Shown: positions 11,620 to 24,236, counted from the stretch's first letter. The stretch is 64,000 nucleotides of DNA from Paramarasmius palmivorus (GCA_037176845.1 JAYKXP010000001.1:806001-870000); one strand, 5' to 3'. The notes: generated from the letters alone by a model not told the origin. Numbers and translations are program-made.

Positions 11620-12533
11620 ATGTCCACCAGCTCATATTCCCGTTCTTCTGTCCCTTCGTCAAGCCAACCCTCGAAGAGTTCCAAACCCAAAGTCTGGGTG
11701 GACCCGGCTTCATTGCCTGATGCTGGTGACATTTCCACCATTCACGGCAACGCACCCGACTACATCAAACAGCTCAATAACAACACCTTCTTCTCATATG
11801 GAGTAGGAAACGAAAACTGTTTCGGATATCAGGTCGGAAAAGAGGTCCAGTTTGTCGATATTAACATCGACCGAAAAGCTGGAACGTCAAGGGCGCTTAG
11901 AAGCCACAACGGTGGCAGAAGTCACCGTGAACAAACGTACGTATCAATACCTCGCCTTGACGACGACTGGTCAACTCACCCCACTTCCAGATATGCTCAA
12001 TGGTGCAGGAATGTTGCACGGTGGCTGCATAGCGTACCTCATTGATAAGTAAGTCACTTTCGTCACCTTTTCGAGCCCTCCCGAGTCTGACAGCTTTACC
12101 CTTAGCTGCTGCAGTACACCGTTGATTGTTCTGGGCCTCGCACAGAACGTGAATGGTGTTGGTGTGACACAAGCTATGAATGTATTGTTCCACGCTCCCG
12201 CACCCATGTTAGTACTCCCGTTCCTAATAGCCTCCACGATTTACTGACCCCGTATCTTTTCCATTCAATTCCTGTCCATCATCCGTTCCCGTCCTTTGAT
12301 TCACATATCTCCCTTCGTACCAACAGAGGCACGAGACTGAGTATAGTCAGCACATCTGTTTCACTAGGTGGTCGCGTCATGACGTCGAGATGCGAGGTGA
12401 GCTCCTCTTTGTCAACTCTTTGACTGTTACTGATACCAGCGCTCTATCTCCGTAGATCATCGACAAAAAAACCGGCCGAGCGGTCGCGAGCGCATTCTTG
12501 AATAAGATGCAACCCACAATGCCCAAGCTATAG
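11620..12533 (+). CDS. Hot-dog (4HBT) acyl-CoA thioesterase-like protein, with a frame break
   Basis: The start gives MSTSSYSRSSVPSSSQPSK, then KVWVDPASLPDAGDIS. The hot-dog core is LNGAGMLHGGCIAYLIDNC, with the HGG motif of the helix of this fold, followed by NGVGVTQAMNVLFHAPAP, LSIVSTSVSLGGRVMTSRCE and IIDKKTGRAVASAFLNKMQ. Introns with good sites fall after GTGAACAAAC, ATTGATAA, GCACCCAT and TGCGAG, and the stop is TAG 12531-12533. Around 11873-11880 the frame changes by one base between VGKEVQFVDINIDRK and LERQGRLEATTV. A 46 bp intron with a weak donor could bypass it but would delete conserved-looking sequence. The likely reaction is hydrolysis of acyl-CoA. Its place between desaturase genes may be coincidence. 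Confidence 0.8.
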
Positions 12534-14051
12534 GGATCACGGGTCTCGAAACGCAAAAAAATTAGATGCTGACAGTGATGAAAACTCGGGAGTCGGCCGG
12601 AACCAACTTGCGGACAGCACAATTCAAACCTTGTATCATAGAACCGTGTATTCCTTTCTCATGTCGAGACGTTTATGCCCACGTAGAACATGCCCTGTAG
12701 TTGTAAGACCGTACTATACCCAATCTAATATGTTACCCCACCTTTTATTTCATCCGAATTTACCGAGTGGTGTATTCTTTCCCACTGTTCAGCAGGGTGC
12801 ACGTACAGGGACAGGCCGAAATAGTCCAATAAGCTTCCTAGCATTGGCTCAGGCTCTAGCGAGCATTTGTCGTGATCATTGCACCCCTTGAATAGCGTGC
12901 CGGCGGGTCATGCTATTTCTGCCAATCGTTCGCAAATCGTGGCGCATAATTCAGCAGAACTGATTAATCGACTCCAATCTTGGCAAAGGATTCATACCGC
13001 GTCATCTCATCATCGCGGGAAGGGACGGAAACTCTACGGGTACCATGCAAACTGTCCAAGTTCAAGACATAAGCATCAGACACGTAGAAAGTAACATACA
13101 TATGCTGTCCCACACTGTCAGAATCATATGCTCTTCGAGATGTAGCACCACAAATTTCCAACATTTCGCCCGGTGATAGGCTATAGCAGGGCTTGATTTA
13201 GGCACCAATGCCTGACCCTCCTCAGTTCCAGGGACCAGAATGATAGGAGATATGACAGGTGGCTGACGAAATTGAACCAGAGTGAAACTAGGCCTCCACG
13301 CAAAAAGATATCTGGTGGTGTAGGATCAATACATACAAGATGAGATCGGTAGTTTGGGGCTCCCGGAACAGCTTTCACGCAATTGAACGAGCAGGAAATG
13401 AAGAGGCGACATCGTCAGACGGGTACAAAGATCTATGGAAACTTAGGGGACCCGAGGAACGAACCAAGGTCATTGTATTGGATGCAGGTTTCCGTGCTAT
13501 AGCTACGTAGTTTGGGGGGTCTAGCCCTGACGTGTCGAGCAAGGTAAGAAAGAACCTTGTGTGCGTCTATGTTGCCAAGTGATTCGCTAGCAGCCATTAA
13601 GCCATTTGAGTTGCAGTCGTAGAATGTAGGTCAGAGGGCCTGGATGCATCGTATAGGAGGTCGAAGCAAGTCTCTTCTTCCATGACGCTAGTCAGTCTGC
13701 TAGCTGTGCCGGTTCGCTCAACTAGTCTGCCGATGTTTAAACTGGACAGCGACAGGTTCTGGACTGAATAGACGGCCCCGCATTTGACATTCCATACTTC
13801 CATTCCAAAGAGTCCACAATAGCCTATCTTTGTTGCTTTCGTTCCAATCTTTCAATCATGTGTCGGTGCCGGTGAGACAGAGGGGTGTACCCTTTTCCAG
13901 AGAGCACTTCTGAGTTTTGGCTTCAAAGCTTTAGCAAGTTTAGAGGCGTTGTGAGTGTGGGAGGAAGAGACCTCTTGAGCGCTTACAAGGCTCACTCTCC
14001 TTGCGGTGACAATGACATAAGCATCAGATTTTTTTTTCTTCAACTTCAGCA
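12534..14051. other. Intergenic, no supported gene
   Basis: About 1.5 kb of mostly short frames. A 56-codon frame on the plus strand near 13340-13510 and minus frames at 12964-13164 and 13597-13803 have no family resemblance I can name. The last few hundred bases probably include the promoter of the zuotin gene. Confidence 0.35.
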
Positions 14052-15508
14052 ATGGCATCGATAGAAGTAAAGCCTCTGCCCAAATCTTACGCTCTCCCGC
14101 AGGCCTCTGGCTCCAAAATCTCCACTCCAGTGACTAGAACATTGCTTTCTGCGGGTCCAGCTTATCTATCTCATCTTCGTCTTACTCTGCACCACAACAA
14201 TTCGTTCGAGGAACAGGACGCTTTTTACGAAAAAGAGAAGAAGAGACTGGAAGAACTGCAGGGCTCTTCTGCGAATGGAGAGGATGATTTAGGTGTCGGT
14301 GATGAGCCAGAAACCGAGGACCTGTTGTCCCTTGATCCCAAGGAGTGGAAGGTGCGTATTGATATGTTTGATATAGTATTCAATCTAATGACGGTTGTCT
14401 TCGACTAGAAACACGACTATTATGCCGTACTTGGCCTGTCTCATCTGAGGTTCAAAGCAACTCCGGAACAAATCAAAATTGCGCGTATGTTATACTCACT
14501 TCATCCGAGACCCTTTGTTGAACTTTTTTTTGCACGTGTAGACCGCAAGAAGGTGCTCAAACATCACCCTGACAAAAAGGTCACTGCCACCTCCGAACCT
14601 CAGTCGACTTCATCTCTACTTGGACTCAACTTGAACACAAACGATGACGCTTTCTTCAAATGCATCCAGAAAGCTCACGAAGTGTTGACGCACCCAGAAA
14701 AACGCCGCCAATTCGACTCGGTTGACCCAGATTTCATTGAAGCCACAGAGAATATTCCATCTGCCACCCAAGCGAAGAAAATGGACTTCTTTAAGACCTG
14801 GGCTCCCGTGTTTGAAAGGGAGGCGAGGTTTTCACGTAAGCAACCTGTTCCCATGTTGGGAGACTATGGCGCTAGCAAAGAGCACGTCGAGGAGTTCTAT
14901 GACTTTTGGTATAACTTTGATAGCTGGAGAAGCTTTGAGTGGTTGGACAAGGAGGTTAACGAAGGTAGTGACAAGTAAGTGAGAGATTCCATTGACATAT
15001 TCCATGAATTAATCTATATTATCCTTAGCCGAGATGATAAGCGCTACACGGAAAAGAAGAACAAAAGTGAACGAGCACGCAGAAAGAAGGAAGACACTGC
15101 TCGTGTCCGTCAGATGGTCGACCTTGTATTGAGGTACGATCGGTTTTATATCTACAGGATTGGCCTCTAATGGTAGTGGCTTCAAGTCTCGATCCCCGCA
15201 TCAAGCGTATCAAGGAGGAAGAAAAGCAAGCACGTGAGGCTAAAAAGCTTGCTCGTTCTCAGCCTGCATCTGGCACCAACACCGGTGCTAATACGCCGAA
15301 GAAATCCAAAACTGAGGAAGAGGAAGAGAAGAGAAAGAAGGAGGAGGAGGAAAAGGTGAATTTGATGATTCTTTTTTTTACGTTTGGAGTCTCAACTTGG
15401 GCAAAATAGGCCGCTAAGGCGGAGGCGAAAAAGGCGAAAGCCGCTGCTGCAAATGCAGCCAAGAAGGCCAGGCGACAGCAAAGAGCGGCAGAAGCTGAGG
15501 GTGCTTGA
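14052..15508 (+). CDS. ZUO1: Zuotin-type J protein of the ribosome-associated complex
   Basis: Six exons (14052-14351, 14409-14484, 14542-14974, 15029-15133, 15187-15355, 15410-15508) sum to 1182 bases, giving 393 aa. The J domain follows KEWKKHDYYAVLGLSHLR and has the HPD motif (KVLKHHPDKK). The zuotin homology region is clear: KCIQKAHEVLTHPEKRRQFD, DFFKTWAPVFEREARFS, MLGDYGASKEHVEEFYDFWY and SWRSFEWLDKE. A basic region KNKSERARRKKEDTARVRQ (ribosome/rRNA contact in the family) and a charged KKAKAAAANAAKKARR tail follow. In yeast the partner is Ssz1, and together they stimulate Ssb Hsp70 on nascent chains. The protein stops right after the charged tail, so the C-terminal four-helix bundle of yeast Zuo1 (433 aa) appears to be missing. 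Confidence 0.93.
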
Positions 15509-16456
15509 TCTGCCTGTCTCAATGGAATTTAGACTTGGACTTCTCGGTGTTGTCGGGAAGGTGATGTGCGTGTCCTGAAATAGCGTCTTCCCTTTCTGCC
15601 TTATTGAGACAAATGTGAATCACGACTGTGTGCTAGTATGCAATCTACTTGAAACGCGTAGGATGCGCAGCTTCAACGTGCATAATTCCAGTTTGTTAAC
15701 TGTCACTGGTATGGAATTGACTTAAGCCTGGAATCCGAGGCTGGTATGTAACGCTTCACGAAGGGGATATTGCGAGCGTCCGTTTGTGCGTGGCGAATGG
15801 GCCCTTGATATTGGAGATAAGTTAGAGATGAGCCAGGCTCGCGGATCGAGCTGGTGGCTTTGACCAGAAGCTTGTTGACCGGTCAATCTCGAAAAGATCC
15901 GATCTTTCCACTGTACCTGTGCATGATGTGTAACTTTTGGTGTCTCTGTGTTTCCTGTCATACCCATATCCCGACGACGGGATATAGGAATAGTTTTGAT
16001 TGTGATTCCTACCCCACCGCGAGTCGAGGAGTATCAACAAGGCTGTGTGTCGTATGACGACGCCCATTTAGACTTATCCATCAGTCGGTGGCAATGGAAA
16101 GAGGTTTCGTCGCCGCGGCTAGATCTCATTCATTCTTGCTAAACAACGCGCCTACACGCTGCCACTTGTACAGCATAGGTTCGTATCCTTGGGCTGGACG
16201 TGCATTCTTTCAGAACTAATGCATGATGAGCTTGTAGTCGGAAGTACATGTAATTTAGATTGATACGATCGTGAGCATGATTTTTACTGAGAAGGTGGAT
16301 TATGTACATTGGCAAATTTATACGATCCTCGGTCAAAGCTTATTACAGGGAAAGTAAATAACGATTTACAGAGTCTACAAAGTAAGAAGATAGCCAAATA
16401 AATTTTGGATTAACATGTAGCGGGAGAAGTAAAGCGTAAAAGTATCTAGAGGGGAA
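15509..16456. other. Intergenic, convergent 3' ends
   Basis: This separates the zuotin stop from the stop of desaturase 2 on the other strand. I see no coding pattern on either strand. Confidence 0.4.
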
Positions 16457-18133
16457 TCAATCGAGTTTTGTGGGATGATCCAGTGCCCCTTTTGCCAGTA
16501 CCCTGGCCGCTTTACCCTCCTTGTTCTTGTAGAAGACGATGTCACCGTCGTCTTCAATAAAACAGCATTGGGTAAAGGTTCTGTACAGCGCACGGAACGA
16601 ATTCTGATTCCTTGTCAGTTTACGTGCCCCGAGAAAAACCATAGCCACCCACCGTGGAGTCGTAATTGTAATCTTCTTTAAGGACTTCCTTAATCAGCTC
16701 AGTAGCGAGTGGCTGATTGTCTGGGTAGAAATGATAAGTAAGGATCCATGTCCTTCTGATGACATACTTACAAAATGGAATAGTGGAGAAGAGATGATGT
16801 GAAATCTAAGAGGATGAAATGAGTAACTCCTTGAGGTTTCTGTAATAGGAAATTTACATGGTTGTGCGAAACCTGGTGGAAAAATACTTCGCCTTAATTT
16901 TGATGTATCAGCTTCTGTTAAGACTAAACAAAAAAAAATGCTCGACCTATCCATCCAAGCAGAGGGCGATCAACGGTGGAAACAGCACCCCTGACATATG
17001 ACCACTGGTTCTTGCGATACATGGGCACGGTTGGGTCGGAGTGGTGCAAATATGTCAACATGACTATCCAATGGTTCAAAAGCTATTTCCAGGGAGTTAG
17101 CGATGATTCAATAGAGATCAAATCGTAGCCTGCGTACAAGGTACGGAATGAAGTACAGTTTGAGGAATGACGATATGCCGACTTGCTTTGTCCACAGGTA
17201 TAGCATGTATGACATGAAAATGAGTCCGATGTTAGAGGCTATAATCCCGTTGCGATCCTTGGACTTGAAGAGAGGGGAAGAGGGCAGAAAATGCTAAAGC
17301 ATAACCAGATTAGCAACTATCTCTTGAAACGCAACAAAAAGCCGACGTTTGTGCCAGAAGGGTGCCGAGGCGAACCAGATATGTCTGTGAGCAGGTAGAC
17401 TTGCCAACCGAGAAGCTGCATAAAAATCATGCGGCATAGAGTGTAGATGGGCGTCTCTTCGAATATTTCGTGGTAATCTCTCGCGGATGCCTGCGATTCT
17501 GGAGGGAGCCCGAAGTCCGACCGAGTACGAGGTACATAGTTTTCGTCTCGCTCAATCGACACAGTGGCACGATGATGAGCATGATGAGAGGCACGCCACG
17601 CATAGTAAGGCGCCAGAACGAACTAGCTCGTCGTTAGTAAACTGCGGCTACACTGCATCGAGTAGAAGGCCCACTGTGTGAAGACTGAAACCAACAAGAT
17701 GGTTCACCCATTCGTGAGGAGAGATGTTCCCGTGCCCAGCTTCGTGCGCCATACACCACCATCCAGCAAGTATTACGCTTTGGCAGTACCAGTACACGGC
17801 CCACGAGGTCCATTTGAAGACAATGCTTATCAGAGGAGAAACACCGAATCGTGAAATTAACAAGGCAGTCGTGGGGTCGATGAGAACACCAAGCTTGTAC
17901 ACGAGAACAGCACATATTACGTCCCGTGCAACGTACAACAAGCCTTTCAGTGTGTTCTTTTCGAATAGCGCCTGAGGGATCACAGCTCGCAATTCGGAAT
18001 GGGTGACCTGGTTTGGCGTCAGCATAACGAGACACAAGGAGCGATAATATCAGACCTTTGTTGGCGAGAAAGGGGTGTTTTTGCGGGCTAGATATTCAGG
18101 GCTATCTGCGAAGACTCTGTATAATGTGTCCAT
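16457..18133 (-). CDS. Membrane fatty-acid desaturase, divergent FAD2-like (desaturase 2)
   Basis: It starts at 18133 with MDTLYRVFADSPEYLARKN, closely parallel to desaturase 1. The three histidine boxes are MAHEAGHG, WRASHHAHH and HNHISHHLF; box 3 is interrupted by an intron. Other conserved blocks are ATVSIERDENYVPRTRSDFG, SNIGLIFMSYML, TYLHHSDPTVPMYRKNQW and YNYDST...FTQCCFIEDDGD. It ends TGA at 16459-16457. All introns I placed keep the frame, and no break is seen. Box 1 is HEAGH instead of HECGH. Membership of the ER delta-12 family is clear. The substrate, and whether it makes a double bond, an acetylenic bond or another modification, cannot be read from the sequence. Confidence 0.88.
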
Positions 18134-19068
18134 GGCGAACGTGGTTGAGAGGTGAGAGGATGCTTTGTACCGAAGCAGAATTAGGTCCTTTTATGTCGCT
18201 CCTTGCAACTTTCGTTTGCGCGTATTGACAGTTGCCAGTTCCATTCTGAGATGAATGCGCTTATTCCAGTTCTCAGTGGCAAAACCTTCAATCAAACAGT
18301 GGACGTTTGGGACAAAAATGGTGTCAGTAAGTTTAAGCGCCAATTGTGGGTCCGGACCATGCCGGCAATGATCGGATGACACCGCCCGCCTTCTCATTCC
18401 ACGTCGTCCCGTTCGTCGGAAAATTTTCTCTTCCTGTACGACATGCTAAATTTTCCAACTAGGCGCAAAGGACATATTGTTCAAGAATTGGACCTGCTCA
18501 CGGCTCTATCCTTTGGCGTCGCTTGGCATAAGGAGCAAGTCGGGAACACAAGTCGAAAATACCGATGCACCATCGAACAAATGAAAGTAACTGAGTTCTC
18601 GTGCTTAGTTCCGGCAGATGACTACATAGGAATACATGTCTGCATCGCAATGCAATTATTGTTTTATCATTCAGGCTCGATGTCGCTCGGTAAGTGTTTT
18701 CTTTGGCCAGCATCGCTACAGATACCTTGTACGCTAATGAACCTGATCGTGATAGACTTTGGCAACTTGACATGGCCAACGCAATTTGCGTTATCTGTTT
18801 AGCACGATGTACGAGGCTAAATTAAGGATAGCTTTGTGATAGTACGGGTGATTGTCGAGGGTCAATGCGGTGGCGTCAAGTGGTTTGTAGGATCCGTTGT
18901 ACATCAAACATTGTGGGTGACAATCATCCATTTTTCCGACCCTCGGAATACATCTCACCTCACTGCATCCTAGGTATAGCACGGAGTGTGACCTGGATAA
19001 GGCTCTTAAAAGCGTAGGTTGGAGCTCGAGTTTCCTTACTTTCTCCATCAACAACCTCGTATTCCCGG
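18134..19068. other. Divergent promoter region between desaturases 2 and 3
   Basis: This 935 bp segment separates head-to-head desaturase genes. A frame at 18443-18802 (+) has no recognisable motif. It may carry shared regulatory sites; none were identified by eye. Confidence 0.4.
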
Positions 19069-20918
19069 ATGTCTACCAAGAGTCGAGTTCCACCCAGTTC
19101 CTACAATGAAGGCGATCTTCCAGCCTTCACCCCCATGCCTTGGTTGGTCTCCTCTTTTTTCCATCGTCATAGTTGATAATGACCACGAGATTACCTATAT
19201 CATAGGACCTTGAAGGAGATCAAGGCCGCAATTCCTGCCCGACTTTTCGTTCGAAATACTGCGCTTGGCCTCACATACCTTCTGCGGGATATCATTGTTG
19301 CAAGCTTCCTTTGGTTTGCTGCATCGAAGATCGATCCTTTTTCAAGGAATGACTTCGTTATCAAGACTTTCGGCTCCATTGGGGCCGCGGCCATTCGTTG
19401 GACTGCCTGGCTTATCTAGTACGTCTACGATGACTGTGTTGCTGTAACAGTGCTAAACACCGTTTCCGTTTTAAGCTGGTGGTTCCAGGGCTTAACATTC
19501 ACCGGAATATGGGTCATTGGCCATGAGGTAGATTAATTTTTCTTACGTTCGTTGGATAAACGGGGTACTAAACCATAGTATCTAGTGTGGACACGGCGCT
19601 TTTTCGGACTACAAGCTCGTCAACAACATGGTTGGTTTTGTGAGTACCGTATGAGTCAATAAATTCCGACAATGCTGACTGAACCGATATAGATAACACA
19701 CACTGCACTTTGGACCCCGTACTTCAGCTGGAAGATATCACATCATCGACATCACAGTAACCATGCCTCAATGGAACGCGATGAGGTCTATGTTCCCAAG
19801 ACTCGAAGTGACCTTGGTATTCCAAAGGAAGGACCGATCGACTGGGACGAAATTTTCGGGGATACGCCTCTTTACACATTGTTGATGCTCATCAGGCAGC
19901 AATTACTCGCCTTCCCTGCGTACCTGAGTGAGTGTCAATTGCAGGTCGGTTACGAGCCATTAACCTTAAGCTTCACCAGTGTTTAACGTCTCCGGACAAA
20001 AAGGGTATCCCAAATGGACGAATCATTTTGATCGTGAGTCACAAAGAAGATGCTCCTTGTCAGAAGTTAACTTCTCTATCTGGCTATTCTCAGCAAGCTC
20101 CATTTTATTCACCAAGGAACAGCGCAACGCCGTCATACTCTCAAACATTGGTATCGCAGCAATGGTCTGGGCCGTCACATATGCTAGCACAGTGTATGGT
20201 GTCTTCGAGGTTATCAAATTTTATGGAATTCCGTGGCTAGCCGTCACTCACTGGTGTGAGCATAGACTCTCTTTACATTGTTCATTACCTTTGCTCAACA
20301 GCCCTCGCCATGCAGTCATAATGATTACATACCTACATCACACGGACGCTACTCTTCCTCACTACCGCGGAAAAGAGTGGAGCTACCAACGTGGTGCCGC
20401 TGCTACGGTGGACAGGAATTTCTTGGGGTGGCAAGGTCGTTTTTTTCTTGCAGCTATTCTCCTTCAAGCAACTAACATCGAAATAGGAAGAACATTTTTA
20501 CACGACGTTGCACACTACCACGTTATTCATCATGTAAAGTACTCTCTAGCTCTGCAGATCCACAAGTGGCTAACTTTTCTAACATAGTTCTTCCCCAAAA
20601 TGCCGTTTTGTAAGTCGAAGCGCTTCCTCCTACTTTAGTAAATCTCACTCTGGATAACTTTCAGATCACGGCGAGGAAGCAACACAATATTTGAGAAATT
20701 TCATCGGCGAACACTATGCTTACTCGGATAAGCCGGTCTTCAAAGCGCTCTGGGATACGTATAACGACTGCCAGTTCGTGGAAGACGATGGTAAGCATCC
20801 TAGGTTCCACGTAACGTTGATTGGTCTAATGATAGGCCTTGCTCTAGGTGACATCTTGTTCTATAGGAACAAGAAAGGAGAGGCCGTGCGACGCCCCGCT
20901 GCTCGTAAAGCCGACTAA
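19069..20918 (+). CDS. Delta-12 (oleate) fatty-acid desaturase, canonical (desaturase 3)
   Basis: The start gives [20 protein letters not shown], then an intron inside [17 protein letters not shown], the block that opens fungal delta-12 enzymes. Membrane segments flank the histidine boxes [33 protein letters not shown] and HYHVIHHFFPKMPFYH, all in canonical form. The end [27 protein letters not shown] is typical, and the stop is TAA 20916-20918. The frame is unbroken after splicing. It probably converts oleoyl lipids to linoleoyl lipids in the ER. It is the only one of the three desaturases here with the standard HECGH box, so it is the best candidate for the housekeeping role; the two divergent paralogues lie within 12 kb. 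Confidence 0.93.
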
Positions 20919-22015
20919 CGTTGCCTAGCTTCGGCGGTGTGGCTCGCACTTTTAAGCTAATTAAATCTTGATGCTCATAGCCGTAACTATTATGTTCTCG
21001 TTTTTCGCTGGGAGCCTTCAGTGTAAATACTGCAGCATGTGAAGATCGCACCTAAAAGTATTCAGTGGGTATCAGCATAGATTATTTATTCTCATGTACA
21101 TACATACTTGATGAAAGCATTTTTGATCAGTTGGAGTTGTGGCGCGGGCCGCACCGGCCCAATGTCGGGTTGTCACAATGTGACTCGGGCTTGTCTTTCT
21201 ACCATCACATTCCATTCCTAGGACCCCGCGTCTGGCACGTCTTTTACTGTTATCGAACGCACCCATGCATCAGAGTTGAGGCACGAAAGAACCCGACTTC
21301 GACGTTGAAGCTGACGGTATGTATACTACCCTTTGTAGTCGTCTTTTCTGATCTGTTCGTTCAAATCTCCTGCAACAAACTAAATCAGCTCTTTGCAAGC
21401 TCACATGCTCAAGGACGATGAGTTTCAGGTTACAGTAACCAACTCTGCCGCTGTTGCCGAATGTATGACCATCATAGTTGCGACATTGACGGAAGAAAGA
21501 GTTGGAACCTCTCCCGCTGCAATTGCGCTGATGATAGATGCGAACAAACCACCTTGACTGCTCATCCTGGTCCAATCATCTTGCTTCAATTTTCTCAAAA
21601 TAACCGCTACACATGGTCTCCCATAGGTGTGGCGGGTCAACGCCCAATGTTTTTACCAAAAGGGAAATCAACACCTCCACCCGACGGACCTATCTTCGCG
21701 CGGAGTACATACTCTGCTCTGGCTAGCTCGCACCTTTTGGAGTCCTGTATTCGGCGGTACTGGGTGACGAAGCAAGTGTCTTCTCAAATCATTGGTCCTT
21801 GCGCACTGGCGCAGAGGTGTTATCTCTCGCCTCGTCTTCGTTCCGATCATTTGACTAGAAATGAGGCACTACGTCTCCTTCGGACCAACTCCGTGCCCAA
21901 CATTATTCGTTGAAACAAGCAGCCCGTTACGGGAAGCTTCCACGAGACATGCCCCCTTTTTGAGACCTGTGCGGCCAGTATTTAACCTAGACGGGTTGGG
22001 TCCAGACATGGCAAT
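20919..22015. other. Intergenic, no supported gene
   Basis: About 1.1 kb upstream of the M28-like gene. Open frames at 21065-21421, 21461-21913 (+) and 21270-21640 (-) overlap each other and lack motifs. Confidence 0.35.
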
Positions 22016-24236
22016 ATGGTCCTCAACCTTCCCATTGTTGCGCTTTGGATCGGGATCGCATTTGCTGAATCCCTTTCCCTTTCACAGCATCAACAACAAT
22101 TGCTCCACGATCGCTTATTTCAAACGAATTTACGGGGCCCACGATGGAGTAAGTGCGAACATCACTCAGAGATCTTATTCTAAACGTCTGTAGCGGGAAA
22201 TGACAACCAAAACACGCTCACTGAGCTCGTAGCTGGATCGATGCGAGTTGCTGGTCTTGAGGTGAAGACTTTGACCTATGAACTTGATCGGTACGATTTA
22301 TCCACCTCTGCCATGGTAATTAGTATTCAATCGTGCGGTAGCTGGGATCCTCGATGGTGGTCTTTGACCCTCAAGTTGAAGAATGGCACGGTTTTAGGAC
22401 TCCCGACGACGGGTTACTGGCCGTATAGCGGAGATAGCGGACTTGGAGGCGTAACTAAACCTGTGCATGATGCTGGAAGTTTTAAAGTGATCGATGATCT
22501 CGCTCGTACGGCGGATGTAGATTCACTCGATTTGAGTCATCTATCGAGTGGTGGCGCAATTGTTTTCTTTGATAACCCCAGTCCAACAAGGAACTATTCC
22601 CTGCCAGAGTATCGACTTCTTGGGTGAGCACTGAGTAGATTCACTCTTTGTGGTGCGTTCTCTGACATGCTTGTAGAACATCGCGCGACATTCCTGCTTC
22701 TTCAATACCAGAGGTGAAGAAACCGTCACTCTTCCTCCCGCCACATGACTGATTGGCCCTGTTATAGCTAGGAAATCTAACCAATCCCCATTGGCAATCA
22801 GCAAAGGCACTAAATTTCACCGACCTAAAAGCGAAAGGCGTCGATGCTGTTATCGCTTCCTGGGTGGACACCTCAGATGAGGATGCCGCGCTTCAATATC
22901 TTCCCAACAGAGGCGCACCAGGTAACGGGAATCATTACGATGTGCCAGCCCTGTATGTTGGGAATTCTACAGGCGAGTTGATACGTGGTCTTGTCAAGGA
23001 TGGCGAGGTGGATACCGCGACTGTTGTACTCGATGCACCGAGCTACAAGTCGAACAGTTCCACAGTCATAGGTCACTTGAAGGGTACGGGTAATACGGAG
23101 CATACGATCATCCTATACACGCATAGTAAGTGACTAGAGCTCCAGTCAAACACTGATTAATACTTGATCTACTCAAGGTGACGGCCCGTCTATCATCGAA
23201 GAGAATGGTAGGAATTCATTTGTTATAACTTTATTTGACGCTGACGATGGCCTCTCAAGGTCCCATTCTACTCCTGACTATGGCAGAGGTACTCGCTCAA
23301 CATAGACCCAATATTAATATCGAGTGAGTCTTCATGCAACCTCACTCATACCAAGACTAATTCGAACTTAGTTTCGTCATCACTACAGGGCACGTTTCCG
23401 GCGGACATCTCAACGAATCACTTTGGATGGATGAAGAGTCGTCCATGATCGCGAACGCAAAGGCCATCGTTGCATGCGAGCATTTCGGTGCAATTGAGTG
23501 GAAAGATGACTTAGATGATGGAAAGCCAGTCTATAAACCGACTGGGCTGATGGAACCTATGTGGACTATGGCGTGAGTTGTGGCAAGACATCACGAACCA
23601 AAGCAGTAATTGACCTTTGTTTAAAATTATAGAAATGACTCTGCACTGAGCGACTTACTCCACGAGCTATACTTGGAATCATTCGAAGATACATCTGATT
23701 CTGTAAGGATGGCACTTGTGGCACCTCAGAGAATAAAAGGCAAACTCTCAAAGTGGTAAGTACATAATATGGAATTACATCTAGACCTTTGCTTACTGTC
23801 TACAGGTATGGCGTTGGAGGAGCTGCGCATTTTGGGCATTCCAAGACTCCGACAATCGGGTACGTTGCTCGAAAATCACTCGTTTCGGGCAAGAACTGAC
23901 CGTTCTGACTAGCATTATTCCTCAACCCGATTACCTATGGGCATCTATGGTTGACGGAGGATGGAGTAAACTCGACATACCAACTGCAATAGAACAGATC
24001 AACGTGATATTAAAGCTAATCGACAAGCTGGACACAAAGTTTGTTGCGGGTGTATTATGACGCATATTGATATGATATCTTGAAATGATAACATTAAATT
24101 CGCTTTCAGGCCCGATGTGATGTTGGACGCGAATAAACAGAACCGTGTAGGCGATCATGGGGACATTGTCATTCTGTTCGGAAGCGCACCTGCTTGCGGG
24201 GCTGACATCCGCGGTCTGCTGTCTACTAACGACTAA
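22016..24236 (+). CDS. Secreted PA-domain / M28 peptidase-like protein
   Basis: It starts MVLNLPIVALWIGIAFAESL, a signal peptide. A long N-terminal region has a PA-like insert (PALYVGNSTGELIRGLVKDG). The M28-like core then reads TVIGHLKGTG, IILYTHSDGPSIIEENGPIL, VITTGHVSGGHLNESLW, ACEHFGAIEW and HFGHSKTPTIGIIPQPDYLW. The HSD and EEN positions align by eye with the His-x-Asp and Glu-Glu of M28 aminopeptidases, but the usual Asp-Asn-x-x-Gly ligand segment is altered. It may be an active peptidase with a variant metal site or an inactive relative. An intron starting gtttgttgcg near 24040 extends the frame to the TAA at 24234-24236; without it the stop would be TGA at 24058. About nine exons, with no break seen. 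Confidence 0.72.

Noticed and set aside
13340..13510. 56-codon plus-strand frame
   Set aside because: Short, without motif or splice support; could be a chance frame.
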